Assembly: GCF_030272615.1 (NCBI RefSeq)
Contig: NC_081407.1
Span: 434,158,730 to 434,222,729 of the forward strand
DNA length: 64,000 nucleotides
Reading direction: 5' to 3'
Origin: Cryptomeria japonica
Taxonomy: Eukaryota > Streptophyta > Pinopsida > Cupressales > Cupressaceae
The notes beneath the pieces were generated by a model. The model worked only from the letters and a program-made list of their open reading frames with translations, was not told the origin of the DNA and did no database searches. Of the stretch, positions 60,401 through 62,805 are shown piece by piece. A program made the position numbers and the translations under genes. Within the stretch, counting starts at the first letter, position 1; each line of letters starts with the position of its first letter.

Positions 60401-62805
60401 AGGTAACAAAATTTTCAAGAGGATGAAACCATGACCAAAACATATGTCTCAAGAACATCATATATGTGGCAAACCAACAAGAATTTAGGATTACAAAATC
60501 CTGATCTCTCAACATTACAAAATTCAAGTATGATGAAATATGCATTCTGATTATGTCCCTACATTCTCTCTTCACTCCTTTTCTGGAGTGAAAGAAGTGT
60601 ATGCCCCCATTTATTCTTTATTTTTAGCCAGTGTTACTGCCCAGACTAGGACTAAACTACACAAGGTAATTATCAAGAGCATTTTTAAGTTAATGAATGA
60701 CAGTCTACAAGTGAAAACAAAGAAAAATATCCAAACCAGAGAGGGAATGAAACAATAATCATTCATGACTTCATACATTATATCACCAAACTCATCAATG
60801 AAACCATTAATTCTTCGATGATGTTAATTTAAAAATATGAATTGTAAATCTAAAAACAACATTTCTCTCAGGCAGACTTGGCATTAATTGCAGGATTGAA
60901 CATTAACTTTCTGCTGACTGAACCAACTGGTGGCCAGATTGGCTTCATTAAATCACTTAAACAGCTATAAGTACATTTCTTGTCTCTCACTAAATGTATC
61001 ATTCACACATCAAATGCACTTGTAAATTACAAGGTATATTTGGTGAAATTGTGAACAAACTAACATTATTTAGCAGGAATACAACTGGAAACTGAACTAA
61101 GATGTCAGTAACTGATATAGTATTTTCAGTTGGGGTTTAGTGGTCTTTAGGGTACTGAGCATGATTAAGAATTTGAAATATTTGGCACATGTGAAGTCCC
61201 TGGAGCAAGGAAACTGTTACAGTGAAGTTCTTGATTATCTGTTTCTACAGAGTTCTCAAACCCTAGATATACAGGTTTTTCACAAAGCCCTTGAACACCA
61301 CAATGACACAGGAAGCCCACACTTAAGGAAGAATAATTTAGACTTTTACTGGACCCCTCAAAGAGGACAACTACTAAGGAATTGATAAGAGTTTAATCAA
61401 CAATAAGAATTGCAGACAGTAATCAAACTATGGAAATTTCAAAAAAATCTGTCAAGAGTTGTTTTAACCACCCAACCAAAAAGTATTAAAATGCAAATTT
61501 TTATGTGTAGTTAAAATGAAATTTATTTAACAGGTTAATCATGTTAGGCCTCAAGGAACTACAACGGATAAAATGGTTTTCCAATGGAATCAAAGTCCAA
61601 AGGACCAAACATTATTCTATAAAGAATCTTTAAATGAAATCTTGTCAATCCAGTCCTGCGTAGAGAACAAAAAAATAGTAGTTCTAGACAATGATGCAGA
61701 TAGATCTGAGCTATTACCTATGTTTTTGGGTATGACCATATGCCCAGCCATACCCAAACTGAACTGACCCAGGTTTGGATCCCTTACCTGATTCAGATCC
61801 CAGGCCACATCTGACCTGGGTATGCCCAGGGCACGTCCATCAGCACTGAGCATTCATCCCAGGTACGTCTTAGATGTACCTGAGGCAAATGCACAGGACT
61901 GTGTTAGTGCCTGGTGTGTACACATGACGAACCTAGACAAAATTGGCACAGCAAAATAATGATTTTCTTCCAAAATAAAACATATTTGTTTTACCTCAGC
62001 CACCTACACAACATACCTCTTTCTATAAAACATTTTTTTTTTTACCTCAGCCACCTACACAACGTACCTCTTTCTAAGGCAAAATAGATTTGACAGTGCA
62101 GTATATTTCTGGCACTTTGGCAGTGAAAAAATTTTTATTTCCCATTAACGAAGGATTCAAAATACTATACATGAGCGTTTAGTAAAGTTGACAAAGGAGA
62201 TAATTGATGTCACCAGAAAAAGAGGAATGTTGTGTAGATGGCCGTGGCAAAAAATTGGTAGAGTCAGATGGCTGTGTTAAGAAATTGGAGAACACCAGTT
62301 ATTTCCTGCAGAAACTCAAGGTGAAACACTTTATTGGCATGTAAATTTCTCCTCGTTTTTAAAGTTTTTTTTTAATCAGGTTTTCATTATCAATATTCAG
62401 TGTCACTCTTACGTGAAATGCTTACGTCAGCATTTGTGCATGTGTACGCGCATACATGTGTATATATAAACTTGATTATATTGTACAGAACTGGGAAAAA
62501 AATAATCAGTGAACTGCTTAACCAAGCCAGCAACAGAGAATATTACAGCTAAAATATTAGCAGTTCCTATAACAACTGGTGAACACCTGAGCTAGCATTT
62601 CATGTTCATGGAATATTTTATAATCTTCATTAATGCAATGTTTTACTTATCCAAATCCCGAAATCATATATCTGCTAATGGAATCCAAACTAGTTTATTG
62701 AGAGAATAACTTCTGTATTTAACTTGAATACATCATATTTTCCATCATGCCAAGCCACACATACCTCAGCTCCAGAATCACCTTTCCGCTTTCTACCCCT
62801 GGCCA
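6369..62805 (-). CDS. MRG: MRG-family chromatin protein (MRG15/Eaf3-like), 3' six exons of a giant-intron gene
   Basis: Six minus-strand exons join in frame: 62765-62805, 60288-60392, 59850-59929, 32651-32826, 32112-32196 and 6369-6465. All introns have GT...AG borders and the phases match (0, 0, 2, 1, 2). The 584 joined bases encode about 193 residues: a basic linker (ARGRKRKGDSG), then the MRG domain with motifs LKKQLVDDWEFVTQ, LPRNPTVDDILRKYLEHK, YFDKALPSMLLYKQERQQY, PSTVYGAEHLLRLF, KLPELLVYVN and FLQKNQSSFFLSSYDGP, then a short tail. These are hallmarks of plant MRG proteins, nuclear readers of methylated H3K36 that act in NuA4-type acetyltransferase and Sin3/HDAC-type complexes. The chromodomain exons are outside the window to the right. 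Introns are about 2.4 kb, 358 bp, 27.0 kb, 454 bp and 25.6 kb. No nonsense or frameshift is seen, so the gene is probably active. Confidence 0.93.
6466..7834 (-). other. MRG: Intron sequence, 3' end of the 25.6-kb MRG intron
   Basis: AT-rich and without recognisable coding sequence. Two imperfect direct copies of a segment starting CCAATGATAGAGAG occur at about 7640-7665 and 7679-7705. A short CCACCA...TGGTGG hairpin lies near 7460-7480. Confidence 0.5.
7835..8420 (+). mobile_element. LTR-like dispersed repeat, copy 1 (TGTAATGTCCCC family)
   Basis: It starts TGTAATGTCCCC and then carries blocks shared, in the same order, with 51176-51620. These are GGATTTAATAATAAAT, GTTTAATGAATGGTCAAA, GCATGAAAT and GACTCTTTCAAAAGGGTAG, followed by repeated gtgactc-type segments and short ATAAAAGG-type stretches. 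The TG start and the matching copy suggest an LTR or solo LTR. The right border is uncertain and may reach about 8800. Confidence 0.6.
8840..9037 (+). repeat. Two-copy degenerate tandem repeat, about 99 bp
   Basis: Copies begin GGTCCAGGCCCAC at 8840 and GGTCTAGGCTCAT at 8939. Each continues with a GGGCTAAGGTTTGGA-like and a GAGCTAGGGA-like block and ends near GTCCTT. Confidence 0.6.
9038..9679. other. AT-rich intron sequence rich in acatcac/catacac words
   Basis: No gene is seen. From about 9420 the plus strand is poor in G and repeats words such as ACATCAYATATACA and CACAATGTGAATGACT, probably the edge of the degenerate tandem array to the right. Confidence 0.4.
9680..10200 (+). repeat. Two diverged copies of a segment containing GGAATGTCGATG
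   Basis: Segments near 9685-9865 and 9965-10135 share, in order, ATGCAAC, CACTAACAC/CACTTGCAC, a GTAAGTAGATCCCA/TTTAAGTGCATCCCA block, AAAGGAATGTCGATG, CCCATAC and an ATCATC-rich end. They look like old duplicated repeat units, not genes. The open frames here overlap and have no family match. Confidence 0.5.
10340..10740 (+). repeat. Degenerate satellite-like tandem array, period about 137-138 bp
   Basis: CATCAATCAC-type words recur near 10356, 10560 and 10698, alternating with CATCCTTCACCT words near 10494 and 10631. Flanking words (CTAATCCATAAGATA, TCATGGCATGAATAG, ACTAGTGATAGC) keep the same order. Comparing like with like gives a 137-138 base period made of two related half-units. Confidence 0.6.
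10741..13200. other. Intron sequence without recognised features
   Basis: AT-rich DNA with only short open frames, none resembling a known family. Probably very old retroelement debris. Confidence 0.4.
14389..14440 (+). repeat. Perfect 26-bp tandem duplication
   Basis: Two identical 26-base units, each containing TTTTTAGGCAGATTTGAAAG, lie end to end. Confidence 0.9.
15496..15619 (+). repeat. 42-bp tandem repeat, three copies
   Basis: Units start at 15496, 15538 and 15580 (42, 42 and 40 bases). Each contains TTTAAAGTGGACTTGGAAAG and AATTTCTWGCTTG. The copies differ at few positions. Confidence 0.9.
16029..16290 (+). repeat. 111-bp tandem repeat, about 2.3 copies
   Basis: Units start with TGGGTAG at 16029, 16140 and 16251. 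Each carries AACCCTAATCTCA, GCAAAATTTTCAAA, CTTTTTACACTTAGA and a second ATTTTCAAAT. Confidence 0.9.
16291..20880. other. Intron sequence; no gene recognised
   Basis: Only short, overlapping open frames occur (for example 16288-16476, 18300-18560, 18903-19085 and 19918-20199) with no family resemblance. A GC-richer patch at about 20030-20180 repeats CCTTGGGT- and CCCAAGG-like words and resembles the motif clusters noted at 21893, 35640 and 61726. Confidence 0.4.
20894..21240 (-). pseudogene. Copia-type gag fragment
   Basis: The minus-strand frame 20894-21115 reads MDQLVAIVAKVNDDELLSIALNEF, then FWDPFVQSVC and FEKLWDDYIQYE. This matches the mid part of plant Copia gag domains of the UBN2 type (consensus-like words: ELVSIALNGF, WEPFVQGV, FDRLWDDFVQEE). 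Decayed similarity may continue to about 21240 on the same strand, where stops interrupt it. There is no LTR, protease or pol nearby, so this is a relic. Confidence 0.7.
21893..22020. repeat. GC-rich cluster of GACTCG/CGAGTC words
   Basis: About 130 bases carry roughly ten short direct and inverted copies of GAGTC/GACTC (GAGACTCGACGAGTC, CAGACTCGACCGAGTC, AGAGTCTTCAGGACTCT). This clustering is typical of subterminal repeats of DNA transposons. No transposase or terminal inverted repeats were identified. The frames here (21839-22036 + and 21864-22055 -) are products of the repeat. Confidence 0.6.
22021..23350. other. Intron sequence; no gene recognised
   Basis: Mixed-composition DNA with no open frame resembling a known family. 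It may be decayed retroelement sequence. Confidence 0.4.
23353..23612 (+). repeat. 44-bp tandem repeat in an 88-bp higher-order pattern, six units
   Basis: The anchor TAAATTG (TAATTG in the last unit) recurs at 23363, 23407, 23451, 23495, 23539 and 23583, exactly 44 bases apart. Units alternate between type A (AAGGTCCTAAATTGGGCACT...) and type B (AAAGCCCTAAATTGAGCATC...). The first two A-B pairs are almost identical 88-base blocks. Confidence 0.92.
23613..26188. other. Very AT-rich intron sequence
   Basis: Contains an (AT)n microsatellite at about 24837-24854 and a patch near 24998-25080 with GGGGAC/GTCCCC words, echoed in inverted sense near 25258-25320. An open frame of 123 codons at 24090-24461 (+) has no recognisable family and is probably chance. 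Confidence 0.4.
26189..26265. repeat. Inverted repeat: 32-bp arms, 13-base loop
   Basis: Arms 26189-26220 and 26234-26265 are complementary at 31 of 32 positions (left arm starts ATTCAACTGTGTCG; right arm starts ATGAGTTTGACTCG). Weaker complementarity continues outward for roughly 20 bases on each side (ATGATATTGC versus GCGATAATAT). It is a foldback consistent with a MITE remnant. Confidence 0.9.
26829..27738 (+). pseudogene. LINE ORF2 endonuclease domain, inactivated
   Basis: The translation begins MVSWNCKGYPWRRG, then LMRTHEH, where the family normally has a catalytic Glu (ETHEH); here it is Arg. Further on it reads LIGDFNAM at about 27240, as in exonuclease-endonuclease-phosphatase proteins. 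It then reads SVVDYVICSQSSISKLLNF and DNMPLF, where the usual SDHMPL histidine is Asn. Several frame changes occur (for example near 26983 and 27220-27262). Two catalytic positions appear lost, so the enzyme cannot work. Confidence 0.8.
28266..28516. repeat. Array of ATAGGGC-CCA-GCCCTAT palindromic motifs
   Basis: Full or partial copies occur near 28266-28282, 28309-28320, 28382-28397, 28423-28439, 28463-28479 and 28502-28516. The best is ATAGGGCCCAGCCCTAT at 28463-28479. Read on the minus strand they contain TGGGCC/TGGGCT, the plant 'site II' word known to bind TCP factors. Confidence 0.75.
28517..28554. repeat. Strong hairpin with palindromic loop
   Basis: AAGGATTCGGAT (28517-28528) pairs perfectly with ATCCGAATCCTT (28543-28554). 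The loop is GA plus the palindrome TGCCTTAAGGCA. A T-run follows on the plus strand. Confidence 0.95.
28590..28915 (+). pseudogene. LINE ORF2 linker segment between the two insertions
   Basis: One plus-strand frame reads NPWYDE (near 28735), an in-frame stop, then CKAAKKSLKEKD, and further on NGFWRKLL at about 28895-28915. These words are typical of the endonuclease-RT linker of plant L1-like ORF2 proteins. The frame resumes on the far side of the TRIM with LQQKRKQIENN. Confidence 0.7.
28916..29291 (-). mobile_element. Complete TRIM (terminal-repeat retrotransposon in miniature)
   Basis: Two direct repeats of 160 bases, 28916-29075 and 29132-29291, flank a 56-base interior. Both contain GGCCCAAGSTTTGTCGTTGC and AAGATCGACCTATTAATG. 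On the minus strand the interior starts, next to the right repeat, with a primer site TTGGTATTAGAGCTC (29117-29131) and ends, next to the left repeat, with a purine tract GGGAGGGAT (29076-29084). This is the TRIM layout: LTR, PBS, PPT, LTR and no coding. Flanking 5-mers GGAAG (28911-28915) and GGAAC (29292-29296) differ at one base, fitting an old target-site duplication. It sits inside LINE coding sequence. Confidence 0.88.
29292..30480 (+). pseudogene. LINE ORF2 reverse transcriptase
   Basis: The main frame 29838-30368 contains DVIPRDKLWHRME-like text, a GCPLSPTLFGLYIDKLE block (RT motif B region) and LLLYADDLILIAKS, the YADD catalytic motif C. Upstream (29520-29840) the family words W.TSVVIPLHKSGD, NPSNYCTIMVNLL and AGFQPKHSKVDHCVTLRHFI appear in interrupted frames. 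Downstream it continues past a stop at 30366 with DFHNRLSLETCRSKR. Multiple stops mean it is inactive. Confidence 0.85.
30507..31318 (+). pseudogene. LINE ORF2 C-terminal region with zinc finger
   Basis: Frame 30507-30722 reads MPIILYKCEIWG and IERIQKHLI, the usual LINE post-RT words. Frame 31070-31318 contains RTCIFCSKRVVETEWHFIKEC, a CCHC finger of the RVT zinc-finger type that binds nucleic acid during target-primed reverse transcription. The frames are broken between 30720 and 31070. Confidence 0.75.
31381..32111 (-). other. MRG: MRG intron sequence next to the 32112-32196 exon
   Basis: AT-rich, no recognised elements. The donor AA|GTACGTAC at 32111-32112 (minus strand) begins the 25.6-kb intron here. 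Confidence 0.6.
32112..32196 (-). CDS. MRG: MRG exon encoding KLPELLVYVN...LLDFL
   Basis: The acceptor is GGTCTTGCAG before TG-AAG-TTG; the two leading bases complete a Val codon begun by the final G of exon 32651-32826. Its 85 bases encode KLPELLVYVN, EEEALATLQ and TKLLDFL, a conserved helix pair of the MRG domain. The donor is CTCAA|GTACGT. Confidence 0.93.
32197..32650 (-). other. MRG: 454-bp MRG intron
   Basis: AT-rich, flanked by donor G|GTATGG and acceptor TTGCAG|TG. No repeats recognised. Confidence 0.85.
32651..32826 (-). CDS. MRG: MRG exon encoding the core of the MRG domain
   Basis: The acceptor is TGGCTGTAG|G and the first G completes the Ala codon begun as GC in exon 59850-59929. 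The 176 bases encode VGDSVVEILSGVRSYFDKAL, then PSMLLYKQERQQY and PSTVYGAEHLLRLF, the most conserved block of MRG15/Eaf3-like proteins. The donor is CTTTTTG|GTATGG. This exon is part of an open frame extending from 32577 to 32861, whose ends are intronic. Confidence 0.95.
32827..37500 (-). other. MRG: 27-kb MRG intron, 3' part with few recognisable elements
   Basis: Mostly AT-rich unique-looking DNA. TGTGATGTCCCC at 35420-35431 resembles the heads of the repeats at 7835 and 51176. A GC-rich cluster of ACTCACCTGGACTC, CGAGTC and CAAGTCCCA words lies at about 35645-35785. Open frames at 35691-36005 and 36773-37039 have no family resemblance. Confidence 0.4.
37510..39262 (+). pseudogene. Decayed Ty3/gypsy pol (RT, RNase H, integrase), left part
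   Basis: Interrupted plus-strand frames show FGLHNAPAKFQAIMNKIF and LSKFVLVIF near 37530-37625, an RT region in which the catalytic DD is no longer readable (YRLLVYS). They continue with FLGLASFYQRSVRNFSTIV (about 37830-37880) and FDASXFGLDEELS-type RNase H text (about 38020-38060). An integrase zinc-finger region ending DDIRQFVAECSMCQ follows at 38580-38623, then scattered integrase-like words. It is antisense to MRG. Its end is found again on the far side of the Copia element inserted at 39263. Confidence 0.75.
39263..39706 (-). repeat. 3' LTR of the non-autonomous Copia element
   Basis: 444 bases, TG...CA ends, matching 43771-44218 almost throughout. Differences include the missing AAGT near 39665 and a few transitions. 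Confidence 0.95.
39707..39715 (-). promoter_or_regulatory. Polypurine tract
   Basis: The minus strand reads AAAGGGGGG directly before the 3' LTR start TGTTGG, the expected plus-strand primer position. Confidence 0.9.
39929..41053 (-). CDS. Pre-integrase remnant fused to a long acidic ORF of unknown function
   Basis: The open frame has 374 codons. Residues 1 to about 75 read MDVIGKGSIDIGDNSFNDVL, then VPHLTNNLLSIYQ and ASRLYSFSDF, the post-protease region of Copia polyproteins that normally leads into the HHCC integrase. Instead the frame turns into roughly 295 residues rich in Asp, Ser, His, Leu and Phe (for example DDDDFTFDDSTHDDH, DSWDDYLIDIAGLF, DLGDIIDDIHLVFDEGD), ending about 220 bases before the 3' LTR. 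No integrase, RT or RNase H motif is present, and I recognise no domain. It is in the same frame as the protease ORF upstream, from which two stop codons (41078-41080 and one just before 41053) separate it. Confidence 0.75.
   Translation of the reverse strand: MDVIGKGSIDIGDNSFNDVLCVPHLTNNLLSIYQITHGATKRVVEFTPDSVFIRDLETRAIIAIGVVDHASRLYSFSDFVDDDDFTFDDSTHDDHISCDGSDFENFGYLNMGILTCDPILESCISSPHIDITSPIAPDDADSATVLLSCDSVQQDIHCLPASDSWDDYLIDIAGLFMESYIADLGDIIDDIHLVFDEGDPSSIVARAHSDPLVHSLHDHSFEVDMIVDTYVQQLEEVSLFFEETCESLGHVLHPSPLDLGVPFSAVWHSLPPLEGVSFSIDMGTLEQFSEIPFIMSFFHTSSLHDWGDFMDTPLVLFLPKGRNVVRRSWSSFFIHRASIIGADSTLRGGFLASLLLSYGGDFFLTWGFVLHILL
41078..41419 (-). pseudogene. Copia protease segment
   Basis: The frame ends with ERWLLDSGASHHMASSQSMF, the aspartic protease active site (DSGA) of Copia elements, which cleaves the gag-pol polyprotein. 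It is out of frame with gag. The switch appears to be a one-base shift near the run of A and G at 41252-41275, because the family text STSSHSKGK in the gag frame continues as GQAFMASTSGK in this one. A stop at 41078 and another shortly after break continuity with the acidic ORF. Codons upstream of about 41275 are shadow. Confidence 0.75.
41172..42203 (-). CDS. Copia gag (nucleocapsid) of the non-autonomous element
   Basis: The start is taken at 42203 (MGSSKFPLLTPHNYATWK), the usual Copia gag beginning, although the open frame reaches 42263. About 343 codons include the UBN2-type gag core (LTHYIDGT, DLTMLDPKNFDTIQDYV, LRAQLKDCGI), a lysine-rich linker and the knuckle CAYCKKIGHEEHRC (C-x2-C-x4-H-x4-C) that packages element RNA. 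The gag core is unbroken, so it may still make particles. Residues after about 41275 are out of the ancestral frame. Confidence 0.88.
   Translation of the reverse strand: MGSSKFPLLTPHNYATWKIDAWSKLMEKGLTHYIDGTIVAPGDPKVDPFGHLDWLTKNIMAIGTLRKYVSKDLIFHIEKCTLIKDAWQKFQDLYGQVDEIRGYQIDSDLTMLDPKNFDTIQDYVTKANELRAQLKDCGIDKKDTQLIFNLIGKLPQEYATFVSSFQTHRMTMGSSYKMPTFDAFNEMLMMEQTKLISMGILKASKFQALVANQGNKGNQGKDNSNKKKWQSKPKEKAPSSPQQGDTSSSKRDNSPKRERPTCAYCKKIGHEEHRCHSKKIDELTHIIKKHNIDLPKVYKKDDSSTSTSSHSKGKRASIHGFYKWEDSLFWNKKRKSSMCYYQS
42270..43757 (-). other. Leader (5' untranslated region) of the non-autonomous Copia element
   Basis: About 1.5 kb between primer site and gag. The middle, about 42840-43490, is strikingly GC-rich in an AT-rich window and holds clustered TGACGTGGC and CCGTACNGTACGG motifs. 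The rest is A-rich. Open frames on both strands here (for example 43053-43508 and 43060-43353) reflect the GC bias and have no family match. Confidence 0.75.
42844..43050. promoter_or_regulatory. Cluster of ACGT-core and CCGTAC palindromic motifs
   Basis: TGACGTGGC occurs at 42844-42852, 42952-42960 and 43020-43028; GCTGACGTCAGC, a perfect 12-base palindrome, is at 42853-42864. Interleaved are GTCCGTAC-T-GTACGGAC (42932-42948), CCGTAC-C-GTACGG (42976-42988) and CCGTACGG (43043-43050). TGACG and ACGTGGC are known plant bZIP (TGA and G-box/ABRE type) binding words; the binding here is inferred. Confidence 0.65.
43758..43770 (-). promoter_or_regulatory. Primer-binding site, perfect iMet match
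   Basis: The minus strand reads TGGTATCAGAGCC immediately next to the 5' LTR end at 43771. Confidence 0.95.
43771..44218 (-). repeat. 5' LTR of the non-autonomous Copia element
   Basis: 448 bases, the partner of 39263-39706. It is followed at 44219-44223 by the target-site duplication CAAAC. Confidence 0.95.
44219..44430 (+). pseudogene. Decayed Ty3/gypsy pol, right part (integrase C-terminus)
   Basis: Around 44290-44385 the plus strand reads KVAYVLDSPNKRRIHDVFYL, then SCFKK. This matches the Ty3 integrase C-terminal module (words such as VAYRLxLP, IHxVFHVSxLKK). It continues the relic at 37510-39262, split by the Copia insertion. Whether the frame at 44473-44676 belongs to it is unclear. 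Confidence 0.75.
44431..45300. other. Intron sequence between two Copia elements
   Basis: No recognisable gene. Open frames 44473-44676 and 44843-45079 (+) have no clear family. This is probably the decayed tail of the Ty3 relic. Confidence 0.4.
45306..45598 (-). repeat. 3' LTR of the Copia element, with adjacent purine tract
   Basis: The minus strand starts TATTAGAATATTTAATT and ends ATTATTTTTCA. The purine tract AAGGGAGGG lies just outside at 45599-45607. Confidence 0.93.
45746..46363 (-). pseudogene. Copia RNase H domain
   Basis: The frame reads KLASTPMKIGLKLS, FRQLVGSLIYLTATRPDISY, then AAKRVLRYVKGTPDFGILYR, the RT-RNase H connection, and GFIDLDRTGCVDDGKSTSGY, normally SDSDWAGC. It goes on with SLTEAEYRG and the LFCDNQGVLNLAKNPVFHER block. 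This enzyme degrades the RNA of the RNA-DNA hybrid. Replacement of the family's SDSDW by IDLDR alters the region of the first catalytic Asp. Confidence 0.9.
46448..47089 (-). pseudogene. Copia reverse transcriptase
   Basis: Two frames in line. Frame 46667-47089 has KWVFKVKYKADGTLDKYKAR, GIDYEETFAPTTKMSTIRL, VHQMDVKSGFLNGDL and ELYGLRQAPRA. A TGA then replaces the conserved Trp of QAPRAW. Frame 46448-46645 has FQRSPSNPNLYV and LVVYVDDLIITSS, the YVDD catalytic motif. Another stop near 46445 separates it from the RNase H frame. Confidence 0.93.
47552..48211 (-). pseudogene. Copia integrase core
   Basis: The frame starts MQLVHADICGPM (first Asp), has LWFDKGGEF (second Asp; family SDRGGEF) and PQQNDVVERRNRTVSEMARS (Glu; family QQNGVVERRN). 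It ends with the C-terminal words TLEEAWFGRNP, LKVFGSTAYVW and FTGYSDNHKAYRL. All three D-D-E residues are kept, but two invariant neighbours are changed. Upstream, 48330-48527 holds the zinc-binding region with LWHQRYGHLNVHYLSQL. Confidence 0.92.
48330..48860 (-). pseudogene. Copia protease and pre-integrase region
   Basis: Near 48760-48785 the minus strand reads SAWYIDSRAS then a stop, where the family has WxxDSGAS: the catalytic triplet DSG has become DSR and the next codons are broken. After frame changes, 48558-48824 and 48330-48527 carry the linker to integrase, including LWHQRYGHLNVHYL with the HxxxxxH pair of the zinc-binding module. Confidence 0.75.
48900..49690 (-). pseudogene. Copia gag with zinc knuckle
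   Basis: The start is near 49646 (MSEHSQKFNDRKYNTWKQCM). Interrupted frames continue with FLNNMLFSIMMDE, DICDQLEAIG and LKSLPRSYEHFIDML, typical of the UBN2 gag core. Near 48920-48965 it reads CFYCHIYGHLVKDC, an intact CCHC knuckle. Several stops lie in between (for example near 49485 and 49405). Confidence 0.85.
49691..50633 (-). other. Leader of the Copia element
   Basis: Between primer site and gag; very rich in A runs on the plus strand. Frames on both strands (for example 50172-50423 and 50350-50571) are not recognisable proteins. Confidence 0.7.
50634..50649 (-). promoter_or_regulatory. Primer-binding site of the Copia element
   Basis: The minus strand reads TGGTATTAGAGCATGG directly adjacent to the 5' LTR, an iMet-type primer site with one change (ATTAG for ATCAG). 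Confidence 0.9.
50650..50942 (-). repeat. 5' LTR of the Copia element
   Basis: 293 bases, the partner of 45306-45598. Target duplication TATAT follows at 50943-50947. Confidence 0.93.
51176..52120 (+). mobile_element. LTR-like dispersed repeat, copy 2 (TGTAATGTCCCC family)
   Basis: It begins TGTAATGTCCCC and shares ordered blocks with 7835-8420: GGATTTAATAATAAAT, GTTTAATGAATGGTCAAA, GGCATGAAATG, GACTCTTTCAAAAGGGTAG. Internally, variants of 'gtgactc...aaagg(g)agaag' recur. The right end is not fixed. It lies only about 230 bases from the Copia 5' LTR but is a separate family. Confidence 0.6.
52121..53935. other. Intron sequence without recognised genes
   Basis: AT-rich. Near 53818-53905 several GGTATACC/GGTACAGG words cluster (for example GGTATATCAGGTATACC), which seems to be one end of the element holding the left 242-bp repeat. 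Confidence 0.4.
53936..54177 (+). repeat. 242-bp direct repeat, left copy
   Basis: Nearly identical (I see two mismatches) to 58764-59005 in the same orientation. Similarity starts at AGATT and stops abruptly after ATTCA. On both sides of this copy lie GGTAY-rich words (53818-53905 and 54198-54285), suggesting it is the AT-rich middle of a small DNA element. Confidence 0.93.
54490..54750 (+). repeat. Minisatellite of about 31-35 bp units, 8-9 copies
   Basis: Units follow GGACATTTTTCAATTTTTTT then GGATTATTTCA, becoming more uniform to the right; unit length varies with the T run. Open frames across it (54536-54763, 54607-54957) simply translate the repeat. It lies 3' of the Tat pol on the minus strand. 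Confidence 0.92.
54751..55190 (-). other. 3' noncoding part of the Tat-like element
   Basis: Includes two copies of GCCTGTTTGCCAGGTTTTCA (54985-55004 and 55025-55044), 40 bases apart, and a T-rich tract at about 55053-55165 with TTTTCACTTTTT words. No 3' LTR or purine tract could be identified. Confidence 0.6.
55191..56720 (-). pseudogene. Tat-lineage Ty3 integrase, with the end of the second RNase H
   Basis: 509 codons. Residues 1-95 finish the archaeal-type RNase H (HMVDFFKTKFTAIHFSQVPR, NKSADAMAMIA). Then comes the HHCC module (LHEVHDGICGGHFNG ... YYWPTLEKDV ... CYKCQIHG), the D-D-E core (WGLDLIGKIHP; ATVTDNGRPFKNKDV; YYPQGNGQAEASNKTI) and the GPF-type C-terminus (KFEPNWVGPFIV, DPVNSMHLRKYWA). 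All catalytic residues are present and this frame itself is open. It is marked pseudogene because the polyprotein is broken upstream and the element lacks its 5' part. Confidence 0.92.
56721..57192 (-). pseudogene. Connection and archaeal-type RNase H (aRH) of the Tat-like pol
   Basis: Frame 56787-57182 reads MLVAKIDPLKYLLSRAALIG, then RLAKWVMILSEFDIEY, the end of the ordinary Ty3 RNase H. After a linker comes WKLYFDGSHTKFGSGAGILF and CTNNIAEYEALVTGL, a second RNase H with Asp and Glu in place. A TGA at 56787-56789 interrupts it; after it VYGDSQLVIRQV (third Asp) follows. The gRH plus aRH pair is diagnostic of the Tat lineage (Ogre/Retand relatives). Confidence 0.92.
57195..58496 (-). pseudogene. 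Tat-lineage Ty3 reverse transcriptase and first RNase H
   Basis: 433 codons. RT motifs: VEKLLDVGFIRP-like region, GGIRICTDFRDLNKACPKDD, FPLPNIDIIVD, MDGFSGYNQIRIAPEDQHKT, VMPFGLKNAGATYQRAM, MEDYVDDLLCKS (catalytic YVDD) and LGYIVSHRGIEVDP. The first RNase H follows: PFILYIAATETTLGVLLAQ, YYISRTLVGYELNYSTIE. The frame ends at TAA in RHYM*SH*TLL; two stops close together look like C-to-T changes of Gln codons. Gag and protease are missing to the right of about 58530. It is in sense with MRG. Confidence 0.93.
58530..58763. other. Sequence between the Tat pol break and the right 242-bp repeat
   Basis: No recognised feature. It marks the 5' truncation point of the Tat fragment on the minus strand. 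Confidence 0.4.
58764..59005 (+). repeat. 242-bp direct repeat, right copy
   Basis: A match to 53936-54177. It lacks the GGTAY-rich flanks of the left copy, so it looks like an internal fragment copied to a new place. Confidence 0.93.
59006..59849 (-). other. MRG: MRG intron sequence next to exon 59850-59929
   Basis: No gene is seen; an open frame at 59305-59571 (-) has no family. The donor GC|GTAAGTGAG at 59850/59849 opens the 27-kb intron. Confidence 0.5.
59850..59929 (-). CDS. MRG: MRG exon encoding LVKLPRNPTVDDILRKYLEHK
   Basis: The acceptor ATTGCAG precedes TTG-GTT-AAG. The 80 bases encode LVKLPRNPTVDDILRKYLEH and then KTKKEG plus two bases of an Ala codon. The words LPRxPTVDDIL are characteristic of plant MRG domains. 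The donor GTAAGTGAG is strong. Confidence 0.95.
59930..60287 (-). other. MRG: 358-bp MRG intron
   Basis: AT-rich, between donor AAG|GTAATT and acceptor TTGCAG|TTGG. No insertions recognised. Confidence 0.85.
60288..60392 (-). CDS. MRG: MRG exon encoding the start of the MRG domain
   Basis: The acceptor TTTTGTTAG precedes GAG-AAA-GAT. The 105 bases encode 35 residues: EKDGESPEKIIKIHLPTTLK followed by KQLVDDWEFVTQLGK, the first MRG-domain helix. The intron phase is 0 at both ends. The donor is AAG|GTAATT. Confidence 0.95.
60393..62764 (-). other. MRG: 2.4-kb MRG intron
   Basis: AT-rich. Contains the word cluster at 61726-61880. Open frames at 60540-60758, 61140-61385 and 61573-61767 (+) have no recognisable family. 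Confidence 0.6.
61726..61880. repeat. Cluster of GGGTATG/CATACCC and CCCAGG/CCTGGG words
   Basis: TTTGGGTATG...CATACCCAAA forms a 10-base-arm inverted repeat at about 61726-61758. Nearby are TGACCCAGGT, ATCCCAGGCC, GACCTGGGTATGCCCAGGGC and CATCCCAGGTACG. It is similar in style to the clusters at 21893 and 35645, like subterminal repeats of a DNA transposon. Confidence 0.6.
62765..62805 (-). CDS. MRG: MRG small exon encoding the basic linker
   Basis: 41 bases between acceptor AACTGTTCAG and donor GCTGAG|GTATGTG. It encodes (x)-ARGRKRKGDSGAE; the first codon is completed by one base from an upstream exon outside the window. The basic run RGRKRK is a plausible nuclear localisation signal. The exon is short, so its identity rests on phase and on its place before EKDGESPEK. 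Confidence 0.82.
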
